Shown here: piece by piece, positions 45,094 through 56,682 of the stretch | Position numbering within the stretch: position 1 is the first letter of the stretch | Layout of the letters: each line of letters opens with the position of its first letter | NCBI GenBank assembly: GCA_011800155.1 | Contig: CM022370.1 | Coordinates: 310,001 to 374,000, forward strand | Origin: Flammulina velutipes | Lineage: Eukaryota; Basidiomycota; Agaricomycetes; Agaricales; Physalacriaceae | DNA: 64,000 nucleotides | Direction of reading: 5' to 3' | The notes under the pieces: model-generated | The model's database searches: none | Told to the model about the DNA's origin: nothing | What the model saw: the letters and a program-made list of their open reading frames with translations, nothing else | Position numbers and translations under genes: made by a program

Positions 45094-47841
45094 ATGTCTT
45101 CGCCGTCAAACGATGGCCAGCTGTCCGTTAAGCAGACGCGTTTGTCGGGATCGTGTGACTTTTGTCGTAAAAGAAAGAGTACGTGAACGCCGTGTTGCCA
45201 CCATGCTATGCTCATTAGAAAATAGTCAAATGTACGATACAGTGAAATCTGAGAATATCGAGCTCAACAGTGGAAATAGGCAACAGCGCGACGATGCCCA
45301 ACAATGAATGCACAACATGCCTGACAAGCAACAAAGTTTGCACACATGACACCCCGTTAAAGGTAGCCACATTCTTCTCTCTTTTCTTTTCATAACTCAA
45401 GCGTATCCAGAAACGCGGTATAAAGAACTAGTTGGTGCTTCTGTTGATTGTCGTCGTCTTTCTTACCCTTTCTCCAGTGCAAGACAAGTCCAACAGCTGG
45501 AGCAAAAGGTTCGCGAGTTGGAAGCAACTTTGCAAGCTCGGTGCGTCATTCAGATGTCTTACTTGCTTCCCTTTGTCAAACCGTCTTTAGAAATTCTTCC
45601 CCTCCGATAACAGCATCGCCAGATACTGCAGGATCATCAGTGCCAGACAACGAAGACCCCGACCTCGACGAAGAGTACATCGAAATGCTTGACAACTTCA
45701 AGCGTTTCTCGCTCAACCAAAACGCTCGCTACTTTGGCCCCTCCAGCAACATCTACTTCATGTGCAAGATGATGGACTCCGCACCTAGCATGAATGGCGC
45801 AGTGAGCAGAAGCGGAAATGGGAAAAAGTGGACCATGCATCCCGTACGTTGCCGATGCATCGCGCTTCTTGCACACTGACCCTGGTAATACAGTGGGAAA
45901 CCGATGCTATCAAGCGGCCACACTTCATCTTTCCGGAATCCGATCTTCTTCATCATCTCATGGACGTTTATTTTACCTGTAGGGCGTCATGCATACCCGT
46001 TTTGCATCAGCCATCGTTCCGCAAGGATATAGCCGCCGGTCTTCACTTTACTGATGCCAGCTTCGGCTCAGTCGTTCTCCTCATGTGCGCTGTTGCTTCA
46101 CGTTACACCGACGATCCTCGAGTCCTCTTGGACGGCGCCTCTACCCATTCTGCCGGCTGGAAATATTTTCAGCAGACAACTTCCATGCCACGGGCGTTGT
46201 TCAGCTGTCCTACCCTTCACGACGTCCAGTTCTGTACTGTGAGTTGTCGATTATCGTTTAAAACAGCTGTGTAACACCCATCTCCAGCTTTATTGTGAAT
46301 ATATGATGGGCACTTCGGCACCCCAATCCAACTGGTCCATCCTCGGGCTTGGGATTCGATATTCACTGGAACTGGGATATCACAGGCGGTATCACGGTCC
46401 ACCAACTCTCCAGAACGAATTGCAGAAAAGAATCTTCTGGTCTCTGGTTTTCCTCGATCGACATATCAGTCTGTATTTCGGTCGCCCGTTCGCCATACGT
46501 GACGAAGAGTACGTTCCTTTCCTCTTTGTTCCTTTCTATGGCTGACCTCTGCTGCATAGTTTTGACTTGGATTTCCCTCTTGATTGCGATGATGATTACA
46601 TCGGTACAGGCGATCCATCGACAGATTTCATTCAACCTCCTGGCCAGCCTACTCGCATATCAGCGTTTCTTCATCATCTTCGACTGATCAACATCATGTC
46701 CGCAGCCGCGAAGACGATATACGGGACGAAGAAGTCGAGACAAGCCTCAGGATGCTTCGGCAATTCTGACGATACCACTCTCGCCTTGATCGACTCCATG
46801 CTCAACTCATGGTTCAATGCCATCCCAGATCATCGTGAGTCCCGTCCACCACTCAAGCCCACCAATACTTACCTTCTTCAGTACGATGGGACCACGTACA
46901 GACAACGCCGTGGTCATATGAATCAGGACTCCTCTATCTCACCTACTATGACCTCCAGATTTTGGTTCATCGACCGTACGTGTACAAGAAAAGTGAACAA
47001 GCCTTACCGTCGCTCGCTATCTGCACAAATGCAGCCAGGTCGTTGAGCCGCCTGATGGAAACAATGCGACAACGTCACGATAGGCCGTTCTTCGTTCTGG
47101 ACGTAAGACCCGCCATTGACGTCCAGAGAATTTACTCACTCCTTTCCTAGATGGCTGCATTCTCTGCGGGAATGATTCTCATAATGAACATCAGGAATCG
47201 TCGAAATCTCAACCCTCAGCATGAGCCCAGTGGCCAAAACCTTGAAGATCTCTATAGGTGCATGCGCGTCCTGGGCCATTCGGAGAAGAAGTACACTCGT
47301 TCCTTGCTATCATCTTCGATCATGCACTCAACATCTCACAGATATAGCATATCTGGACGATTGATGTGTGTTCTCTCTTCTGAACGACTGACTGCACTAA
47401 AGCTCTTTTCTAGACAATCTCTTCTCGATCTCGCAGACCTGTCGTCGTCGGATACGTACCAGGCGCCCCAACCTACGACTTCCGACTTCACGTTAATGCC
47501 TGGGTACATGATGCAACAAAACCCTCCGGAATCAACTAACAGATTGGACATTTCGCTGCTTGATCCGACGCTTTTTGGACTGCTCCCGCCAACGGACAAA
47601 GTCTGGCCAAGTTATGCGCAGGCGGATGTATCACTATTTGGTACGGAGTCTGATTTCACGAACTGGCTGGACGCTGCCGTTACGATGCCTAGTTGGATTC
47701 AGGAACCGATGTGAGCGTAGTTTCAGCTTCGTGGACTCAGGACTGAGCTGACGTTTCTTGCGTAGTGGAGTTTTGCTCAATGATACCCAGCTGGGGGAGA
47801 GCGGTGCTGGATACTCAGATACTATGTTGACTAGCTGGTAG
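45094..47841 (+). CDS. Zn2Cys6 (fungal-specific) transcription factor
   Basis: At least ten exons. The DNA-binding domain is assembled over three exons: SCDFCRKRKIKC, ten residues, then CTTCLTSNKVC, giving C-x2-C-x6-C-x10-C-x2-C-x6-C exactly. A coiled-coil linker follows (YARQVQQLEQKVRELEATLQ), then an acidic stretch and the fungal_trans middle-homology region (VYFTCRASCIPVLHQPSF, WSILGLGIRYSLELGYHR, RIFWSLVFLDRHISLYFGRP). Further exons contain VHRPYVYKKSEQALPSLAIC. The protein ends LNDTQLGESGAGYSDTMLTSW at TAG 47839-47841, though a further terminal exon near 47909 cannot be excluded. It resembles XlnR-type regulators in layout, but no target can be inferred. Confidence 0.85.
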
Positions 47842-48021
47842 AATTGTTATAGAGCTTTCTTTACTCAGGCTTTGTGTATGTTATATGTTGTCATGACTGA
47901 TTTCTAGAATGGATAACGCAAAGAAGGTCAAATCAAGTTCAGATCCAAAACCTAAGGATGGCTACCTTCTCGAGGAGGACTCTGAGGGATCAGCCACCGT
48001 GGCATGACACTGGCCTAACCT

Positions 48022-48749
48022 ATGCCGTCGGCTAGTTCCTCTTTGAGACGACGATCATCCATGGGCTCAGATATCATGAACGCTGCTCACCCCCACGATA
48101 TTTCTTCTCTCTCGAACGAAGTTGGCGAGCTCAATCTTTCTAAGAATGCAGCAAAGATCAAAGAATTCAACAAGGCCAGTCCTTGTTTCAAGTTGTTTAT
48201 AGCGAGCTCAACTTGCGCCAGACTCTCAATATGACTTCCATGAAAGCCAACGGACCTTGGAAACCAAACGACTTTCCTAGTCATTACCTGCCTTGCCCCG
48301 AAATAGGACTCCTGCCGCCTGTCTTCGTACTGGGAGTTGTACTCGACTACGAACAGTGGCTACAATTTGCAGAGCAGAAACAGTTGATAAAGAACGACCG
48401 ACAACGAAGCAACTCAGTCGACATCATGTATTCTATCAATCTTTACTTGTCGGAGGCTTGTGGGCACTCCGTTCGGCTTTACACATGCCACCCGACGGAT
48501 GATGGAATGTTCGCCTTCACTTTCGAGTCCAATTATACACTGACTGAAGACGGTCCTCCACTCCAAGAGCCGCTCGCGAAAATGAGAAAGATTTTCGCGG
48601 AATATGGGAGAGAGCCCAAGTGGTACTTGGACTTTGGGACGAATGCGGAGAATTTCGACCGGGAGGACTGGACCATTGATATCGAAATAATCGTATGTGG
48701 CACTTTTTATGTCGGGTCTTTTGAAAGTTGACGCCTCTGTGTTTAGTGA
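48022..48749 (+). CDS. Lineage-specific hypothetical protein (35/48 family, copy 2)
   Basis: Exons 48022-48174, 48222-48692 and a stop-only exon 48747-48749 give 208 residues. Compared with the copy at 34984-35617, the same segments are present: NLSKN..IKEFNK before the first intron, then QTLNMTSMKANGPWKPNDF-like sequence, LYLSEACGHSVRLYTC and GREPKWYLDFGTNAEN. The intron between AAG and ACT begins with GCCAGT instead of GTTAGT, so it is either a GC-AG intron or a damaged donor. Met 48061 is an alternative start. No signal peptide, no known domain. Confidence 0.6.
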
Positions 48750-49269
48750 GGCTAGTCACCATCCTCATTTAATACTCTCAATCCACGTTAGACGTCACCT
48801 GCCACGTCGACCTTTTTATTGCGGACGCTCGAACGGCTACTGTACTGTCCTGCATCTCAAGCAGCTCAGGTCAGACACCGGAGTCAGTGTATTTTCTTGG
48901 CCTTGTGCGATGACACAACTTACGCGCAAACCGGATACCTCGACTTGCACGCAATCAAGCCTTGAGAATGGTTTTGCTCTTGATCTCATCTTGGGGCGCA
49001 ATATTCTGGTCGCCGGAGTCTTAAATCAAGCTAGAAATCACGGAGATAGTCTGGCGCCTCGCTGGTACTTCTCGCTGCCGATAAGCCGATGCTCATCTGC
49101 AGCAGGCATTCTCCTTGGATATGCACCGCGGGCAGATGATTTTCGACACAATGGGCCAGCGGCATTGTCTGGAAGTCCGAATCAGGAAACAGAAGAAAGG
49201 AATTCCCACCCCCATTGTCGTTGACGCGTCTATTCGACGAACAATAGCGCGCTCGTACATGGCCAGGTC

Positions 49270-49276
49270 TTTTAAA
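49270..49276 (+). promoter_or_regulatory. TATA-like element of kinase 3
   Basis: TTTTAAA lies about 50 bp before ATG 49323 within a 110-bp segment conserved with the kinase 2 promoter. Confidence 0.6.
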
Positions 49277-49322
49277 CGCTACACCTGGGCATCAGTATCT
49301 TCCACAAGCGACCTCGACCACC

Positions 49323-50677
49323 ATGGATGACATACTAGCAAGATACAACGGACCATTTGATCTCTGGCTCTCCGATGATACTCAAGATGAGGAGCCCCGT
49401 GTCGAACTACTTCCTTCTCCACGATACGAGGCTCCTCCTCTCACTCCTCCTGGTCCGAAGCGTTCGTTATTGCTGCCGTACAGTGGCAGCCTTGCAACTG
49501 CACCTCCTGATAGGATGGAGTTATGTCGATGCCTCATTGAATTTGGACCGATAATTGGTCGTGGGGCTTTTGGGTTTGTCGTCAAAGGTGTGTGGTTTAT
49601 TCTCTCCAAATTTTCTCTCTGCTAAACACTTCTATAGCGCGGTCAGGGTGGGGAGGTCAAGCTTTCGCCATGAAGATCATGAAGAAAAAGAGGGTGGTTG
49701 CTCAGCAACAGATAGATAACATCGATCGCGAAGCACGACTGCTTATGAACATGCAGTCACCTTTTGTGTGCAAGGCATTTGACGCGTTCCAAGACATAGA
49801 GAATATCTATATCGCCATGGAATTTCTCCCAGGCGGCGACCTAAGCGCTCTCATCAAAGTATTTCAGGTGGGTCCGCTGTTTTTTTACCCCGATGAAAAC
49901 CAATTACTGACCAGACAACAGAGGCTCTCAGAGATAGAAACCCGCTTCTACGCAGTCGAGCTCATCGTCGCTATATCGTACATCCACTCGCTAGGTATCA
50001 CTCACCACGATATCAAGCCTGCCAACATCCTCCTGACGCGCGACGGCCACATCAAGCTATCCGACTTTGGTCTCGCCAGGATAAACGACATTTCGCCATT
50101 GCGATGTGGCACAACACCGTTTATGGCGCCCGAGCAATTCAAATGCAATGCTCCGGTCACCATGTCCGCCGATTGGTACGCCCTCGGTGTAGTGATGTAT
50201 AATATGCTCGCTGGTGATGTGCCCTACACCGGGGGCACTGATATGTGGAGTGGCGCCATGCAACAGGGCCCGATAGCCACAGACATCCAATGGCCGGCGC
50301 ACATATTCTTGAATGCCACCTTGGTGAACTTGATCACGGCATTATTGTGGACAGACCCAGACACGCGATTGGGAAGCCGCGGGGGTTGGGATGTCATGTC
50401 ACATTCTTGGTTCGCCGATATACAATGGGAGAGTGTTGATCGACTGGACATGACACCTCCATTCATTCCTCGGGTATTCGATGATCATGATACTGGGATG
50501 TGAGTGTTTACAACTGTTTGAATATTTGCTCGAGGCTAATGGAGATTCTTCTTTAGGTTCGCCGGAGCTCATGCTGTTAAGTTCCATGCGCCTGAGGCAC
50601 TATACGACCAATATTATCGATTCTTCCCGGCCTTTCGACAAGCAGAGTGCAGTGCTTCTTTCCTAGTGCCTTATTAG
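49323..50677 (+). CDS. AGC-like Ser/Thr protein kinase (kinase 3)
   Basis: ATG 49323 in an ACCACCATGG context. Introns lie near 49588-49638, 49867-49921 and 50502-50555; the stop TAG is at 50675-50677. Motifs: GRGAFGFVVKG, FAMKIMKKKR (lysine), ITHHDIKPAN (HHD variant), LSDFGLA, FMAPEQF and SWFADIQW. The last exon encodes MFAGAHAVKFHAPEALYDQY and FRQAECSASF. It is the closest paralogue of kinase 2: gene body, promoter and 3' flank all align. It stands directly upstream of the deaminase gene on the same strand, 156 bp apart, which suggests an ancestral kinase-deaminase unit. Confidence 0.8.
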
Positions 50678-50833
50678 CTAAATCATTGTGTACTCGGACT
50701 ATCCCTTACTCCTCGATTCTTGTATTCTTCTGGCATGAATGCAGTTTTTGTATACGTCGGTGCTTGTGGTAGTCTGTAGGTCCGACTAGGTCCGATCGAG
50801 AAGTGACAGAAAAAGTCACAGTATGTTACCGTC

Positions 50834-52578
50834 ATGTTTTGTCCACCCACCACGAAGTCTGCTTTCGATGCAAATAATCCTGACCATCTGGTAGCTCTGA
50901 TATCTGTGCTTGAGGGGGAGGATAGAAAAACGGAATACGAAGTACCGCAAGATCCCAAGTCCTCGGACAAAAGTGGTGCGATTCTTGATAGTTTGGCACA
51001 TCTTGCTATCTGTCGCGAGTCCGGTCAAACTATTTCCGTTGGTGTGGTTCAAGTTGGAAAGACACTCGAGCTTGTTGTTGCGGAAAACGGGCCTGTCGAC
51101 CCGGACGTCATCTCATTCTTAGTGGCCTTCACCACATCGCTCTCCGACATTCGTCGACGATTGGCATCTCCCATCGTCAAAGGATCTATATCCGCTCTAT
51201 CAGAAGGCTCTCCTCCCTCTTCAACTTCTGACTCTACCTCAACCGACAACCAACAACTTGCTAAAGAGCTACACGCACTGAAGAGCATAGCATTGCTGCA
51301 TAACCTCCCCCAAATACGCAAACGCTTCCTCAAAAACTATCCTCATTTCCAATCCTTCTTCGACCACTTCGAACAGAACGCCCATCATGATCAGATGGAG
51401 GGCATGTCCGATATGCTCAACTCGCTCGAGGAATTACTAAGGATTCTGGGAATGGCATTGAACAGGCTTACTTTAACCGAAGGCGACGCCGGTGCACTGC
51501 GAATGGTCCTATTAATCATCCAATCAATCGACCAGCACTGTGAGAATGATTCAAATATGCTCTATCATTGCACCAAGTATATCAAAGGTTCGTCTTCCCT
51601 GGACCCAGGATCACATTAATATCTTATCCAGACACGCCGTCGTTGCAGCACAAATTCAACGTTACGCATTGGTTGAAGAAGTTGACTAGTAACCACATTC
51701 ATCTTATCCGTATCGCGCACCTGGCCACTTCAAGGTATATGACGGATTTTCTGGTGTCTCCACCGAGTATCAGGCCCTTGGACAACGAGATGATATCGAG
51801 TTCTTTCTCTATCACTCGCAAAGCTTTTGTCGAGCTCTTGAAGAACATACCGTGGACTCCTCACGAGGACAAAGGCTTGAGCGAGGACGAGATCTTCGAC
51901 ACAATGAGCGCCAACTTCAAGCAGACACATCCCCCAAGCGTCAACGAGAAACTTGCCAAAAGAGGAACGCGTATACATTGTAAGTCAAACTTCGTTCGTC
52001 AATGATCCTTCTCATATTTCCTAGGCTCGGATGATGAAATACAGTTCGACGTCAAGACAGCCATTCACGCCGAATGCGTAGTGCTTGAACACCTGAAAAT
52101 CCGACAAGCTGCTATGCCTCTTATTGGAGTCTCAAAGCTGTCGTGTACCGCTTGCCACCTCTATCACAACCTCCTCCCCTTTCCTTTCCGCACTACAGGC
52201 ACCCACTCACTATTCCCATCCACCTGGACATGCCCGACAGACGTCCAGGAAACGCGTCTAGACCTGTGTAAGCTGCTACTAGCAAAGCTGGAGGAACGGG
52301 CTCGGCGTTTGGAAACGAAAATACTGCGAGAGCGGTATGAACAAACTCCGGAATATGCTAGTGAACGTACGTCCTTTTTTCCTGTCGTACAGTGTGAGTT
52401 TTACTCATGAGCCCGCAAAGAGGCGGAGTCACGCGCTAGGAATGAGATTATCATGCGGTGGGCGTTGCACGCTAAGATCGAGGCGGCAGAGGCAGAAGCA
52501 AATCGTCGACGAGAGGAGATAGAGCAAACGGCATCCGCGCCACCGATCTTGCAAGATTCGTCGAACGAACCCATCTGA
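50834..52578 (+). CDS. OTT_1508-type nucleic-acid deaminase-like protein
   Basis: Exons 50834-51587, 51632-51979, 52025-52366 and 52421-52578 join in frame to about 533 residues. The N-terminal 350 residues are mostly helical without a known domain. The C-terminal part has the deaminase zinc site: IHAECVVLEHL (HAE: zinc His and catalytic Glu) and GVSKLSCTACHLYHN (C-x2-C zinc cysteines), spaced and worded as in the fungal OTT_1508-like family, followed by SLFPSTWTCP. A coiled, acidic helix ends the protein. The family is related to bacterial deaminase toxins and is expanded in some fungi; the substrate (DNA, RNA or free nucleotide) is unknown. No signal peptide. Confidence 0.8.
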
Positions 52579-54067
52579 GTTCAGAGCAACGAAAGTCATG
52601 CGTCGATGCGCGCTTGAATGTCGCAGTCCGACTCCAAAGAATACCGAGAAGCTCAGCAGGATAGAAGGGAGAAGTGTATATTCAAGTCGAATAGGTTACA
52701 TGAGGATAAAGATAATTGAAGGGTAAGTACGGCAAGGTCATATATGACACGGAAGGCACACTTTCGTGCAATAACCACGCAGATCCTGGCCGTAGTAGTT
52801 CTCACGAGGAGAGAGTATGGTACATATGTATCCTGATTGAGCCTGCATTTTTTCAACGTCCTCGAAAGGAAAGCCGTCATCTTCGATGCCTTCTCCTTCG
52901 GCAGCCCTCACAGGTTCCCCTAGGGGTGACCAAGTGCTCCTCCTTCCACCTGAGGCATCCCGAGTGGAGCGTATTCGCAACGATCCTTGTCATGAGCGTT
53001 GTGTTGATTATTGGTTCTGACGTAGAACGAATGCACGGCTCTCTGAAGGACTCATCAACAAATAAATAGGCCAGTAGTATCAAGACACTCACTTCAGACA
53101 GAATGATATCCTAGAAGAAGCTGACGAGCTCACCGTCGCCAGTCGTGAGAGCTACGTCTCCTCGTTTTTCCAATGTAAATCTTTCTCGTCGCACGCCGAC
53201 TCTTCTGAAGCTATTCTTGAGCGTTCTGGCGAGGTCCCAAGCATGGTGTTAATTTCTTTAGTGCCCAAGGAGGATTCGAAAGGTGGCCAATAGACGGCTA
53301 GATCTACGTAGGGGTCGGCTCAAGGCAATGGAAAAGGTGGGTTCGCTCTTCGTCGACGGTGTGACCGTCCATCATCGCGTTGAGAAGGGCCATATGCATT
53401 GACAGTGATACGAGAAGATGTCGATCGCAAAGATGTGGAGGTTTGTTTAGGATTACGGACGAGAGTCACTAGACCGACGAGGGCTCCGAGACACATCGAT
53501 TCTAGGTATGGCCTTTTGCGAAGCAAAGTGGTGCACGAATGACTCCCCAGGTCGTATAGAAGTTCACCACGCCCGACGTCTGTCGCCTAGAAAGGTGAGA
53601 TTTAAAGGACGACCATTCACGTAGAGGACGTACATTTATCTCCTTTTCCCTTTCCTGTGAGACATTCGCATTGTTACGGCCTTCCTATGCCTCGGCTGAG
53701 GTAGTCGTCGCGACGAGAAACTGATGATGGTGGTCAAAAGACAAGGCGTGATGATCTCAAACTTATTGACAGACTTTCTTCATTTCAGGCAGCGGCTACA
53801 TCTCGGACACATAGGAAGCTACCTACAATTATCGTACTCACCTGTTCGAGCGTAAGAGCTCCGATGGCGGCGATGGGCGACGCGATCCTGACGTCAGCTC
53901 CTACATGTCGTACCGACTCCATACCCAAGCTCCTAAAGTCTCCGTTCGTATTTATGATCAGCTCAACTCACCTTCCTACCTCCATGACCAGTCCTTCCAC
54001 AAAACAGTCAGTCCCCTCCCCAATTTCCGCACGCCACACTTCTCAATCAACCCGCTAGTCCGCAAAC
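52579..54067. other. Gene-poor stretch of 1.5 kb
   Basis: Minus-strand frames at 52738-53092 could be joined over a GTCACC..AAG gap but lack a start and any family. Nothing else is supported. The last 150 bp are CT-rich, suitable as a leader of the phosphatase gene. Confidence 0.35.
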
Positions 54068-54677
54068 ATGATCCGATTCGACAGCAGCATCTCGCTAGCG
54101 GTTCAAATGTCCCTCTGCACACCCATGAACCGCATCCTCTCTCCCGAACCCGTCTCGAGTAACCCCACAAAGCTCTCCGGTTCCCTCTACATAGGCTCCC
54201 TATCTGCCGTCAACGAGAAGGACCTCCTGGTGGAAAGCGGCGTAACACACTTGGTGCAGGTCTTGGACGTACCCTGGCTCCCGCAATCCGAGAAGGACGG
54301 CTTCAACTGCTATCGGATAGATATTCTGGACAAGAGTTCCGTCGACTTGCTGCCGCACCTGGAAGATGTCTGCGCACACATAGACGAATGCCTGAAGAAT
54401 GGGAAGAATGTCCTGGTGCATTGTCAACAGGTAAGCCTCCTCACCTGGTCATCCGTCGTCTCATCCTCACGCATTGACGCTAAAGGGAATCTCGAGAAGC
54501 GCAGCCATCGTTATAGCCTACCTCATCCGCAGCCGACGAATGTCGTACGAGAGCGCCTACGAACTAGTCAAGCACGAACGTCCATGCATAGATCCAAACT
54601 CGGGATTCGTCGACGCCCTCAAGGATTGGGAACGGCAATGGCATCGACCAGGAATGGGCAGACGTTTCACGTCTTAA
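54068..54677 (+). CDS. Dual-specificity protein phosphatase
   Basis: Two exons joined across an intron near 54431-54485. The product has about 185 residues and consists of little more than a DSP domain: LYIGSLSAVNE, VTHLVQVLDVP, CYRIDILDK (general acid Asp) and the catalytic loop VLVHCQQ joined to GISRSAAIVIAYL (HC-x5-R signature split by the intron). It ends with YELVKHERPCIDPNSGF, a common DSP C-terminal motif. All catalytic residues are present. Likely a small atypical DSP acting on phosphoproteins; start 54068 (MIRFD) or 54107 (MSLCTP). Confidence 0.85.
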
Positions 54678-54739
54678 TGGCTTCATTATCAATTGTACCT
54701 ATACACGCATTCCTCCGAATTATATCAGTGAAGTCTCCA

Positions 54740-56514
54740 TCATGTCGAGAATGAACCACTTGTCATCAAGGTCATCATGCACCTCCATGTCTCCAAGTAC
54801 TCCTGCACGACTCCGGGTTCTACGATGTTGGCATTGAAATCTGCGCTGAGCTCCATACATCCTTTCCAGGTCGAAATACGAAAGAATCTAAGGTCATTCA
54901 ATTACTAGCAGTAGAACACCGGTGACGAAGGTGACATACGGGCCAGGATCGACGCGGTTTAGCGATGTGAAGAATTTGTTGATGCTCAAATGCAGGCTGC
55001 CATCGCTGGCAGCATATGCTGGAGGGAGATAACGCTCACCTATTCCGTCGCTAGAGAGCATGTAACATTGGTTTGGCGACGTCCTAAGAACAATCAATCA
55101 TCAAAAGTCGTTTGACGAAGACAAAGTCTTACCCATGCCGAGCGAACGATTTCCTCATTTGCGAAGCTTGGATCTCGGCAAACTGGGCCATAGTACTCAA
55201 AGGGGCGGGTATCGAGGCCTGCGCGATATAGAGATCACGTACAAGCCGCATCACTTGTTCAAGCATATTCGCGTCCAATGCACAAATCTCTTGAGAAGGA
55301 GAGAAGAAGATCTCTAATGGTATCCGGAAGATCGAGGTTCCAAGGCAGTAGCCGGTGTATATGTCGTTGTACGGATCCTGGAGACGGGACCGACAGTTGG
55401 TGATGCCAAAATTATTCAAAAATGCTGAGCGAAGCGAAGAGGGGGGCGGATGGTGGTGGACTACCACCATGGCGAGAGCTGCATGTGCTAGAGAACATGT
55501 CAGACATTGAACGGGGGTTGATAATAGAACTAACCGAGATGCGTAACCGTATATGTTTGCCCCTCAGGCAAGGACTTCAAGGACGTCAGTATTCCATTAG
55601 TCTCAGCGAGGGATAGAGTGAGAGCTTGACGACGACAGTACGGCTGTCCGGTATCTTCTGGTTGAGGGAAGAACCCGTATACAGGATGCTAATCATATCA
55701 TGAGAAAAGGATTTAGAGGATGGATCTGACTTACAGAGAATGACTGCACCATCGTTTCGTTAACGGAACGCAACGATGAGTAATATGCATGGTTCAAGGA
55801 CGGCTCCTGTCTCGACCACGGAGGAATGGGAATCGGTTCGTCAGAAGATAGGACACTGCAGACTGGTGGCTCCAGATTCTCGACCTCGTCGCCCCACGCA
55901 AGATTATCATGCTGCCCAGAGGGTTGGGTCAAAGATTCTACAAGACGAGTTAGAAACCTAGAGATGATCCGTTTCACCCCCGTCCCATCGAACGGTGCGT
56001 GATGACTATGAAAAACAATGCCACAGCGCGACACGCTCTCTTCGCGTGTGCATACGAAATGGAGCCAGGTCTGGTCCCCGCACGACGATGGAATGGGAGA
56101 AGTCGATAGTTCCGCTCTGAGTGCATCCAGGTCGAGTGTCTCTTGTCTGTGGATCATGAACGTCCGATTAGCCCATGCTCCGGCGTCTTTGGCGTAGTAT
56201 CGCAGGTGCCCTTGGTCGTTGGCGTCCACGTATATCTGGCAAGCGATGGTTGGGACGACGTAGCGAAGCCAGAGCCACGTATCTCTAGCCGTGGATGTGA
56301 GGCGCTCGATGGGTACGGGTGGGGATAGGTCTATGTCCAAGGCGAAGAATAGTGTCTGGTCGCCTTTCATGTAGCGGTGCATGATATCGTGGATGGTTTC
56401 CCCGCCGACGAGAAGGCGTGTGCGAGCGGCTGTACCATCCTGAGTAGGAAGTACGGTCCATTTGAACTTGTCTTGGTCGTATTTCTGGAGCAGCTCGTCG
56501 TGGTTGGTCGTCAT
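54740..56514 (-). CDS. CoA-dependent acyltransferase-like protein (HHxxxDG)
   Basis: Minus-strand gene from ATG 56514 (MTTNHDELLQKYDQDKFKW), with introns near 55730, 55600-55480, 55130-55085 and 54935-54900, ending at TGA 54742-54740. The active-site motif HHAPFDGTG fits the HHxxxDG of condensation-domain and alcohol acetyltransferase-type enzymes, with TWLHFVCTREES before it. The second half carries IYTGYCLGTSIFRIPLE and, in the last exon, FRISTWKGCMELSADFN where the family usually has its DFGWG-region. No signal peptide. The acceptor could be an alcohol or a secondary metabolite, but no biosynthetic cluster is visible nearby. Confidence 0.7.
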
Positions 56515-56682
56515 CAAGGATCCATCGGCTAGATAGTGCGTTTTGTATGCTCGAAGAGGCTACGGCGATCCAGAATTGCGAAGAAAGTAATCACGCGTAG
56601 TTTGTCATGGTGGTCAGAAAACAACTTCCGTATGTGGCTAAGCCAAACTTTAAGATTTCCGAACGACAGAGATTCAATGGGT

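Noticed and set aside
47909..48007. 33-codon frame (MDNAKKVKSSSDPK) after the Zn2Cys6 gene
   Set aside because: It could be a last exon, but joining it to the upstream exon by the visible donor creates a stop, so it was not added.
48697..49224. 175-codon plus-strand frame before kinase 3
   Set aside because: It begins inside the terminal intron of the preceding gene, has no family-like motifs and overlaps the sequence leading into the conserved kinase promoter.
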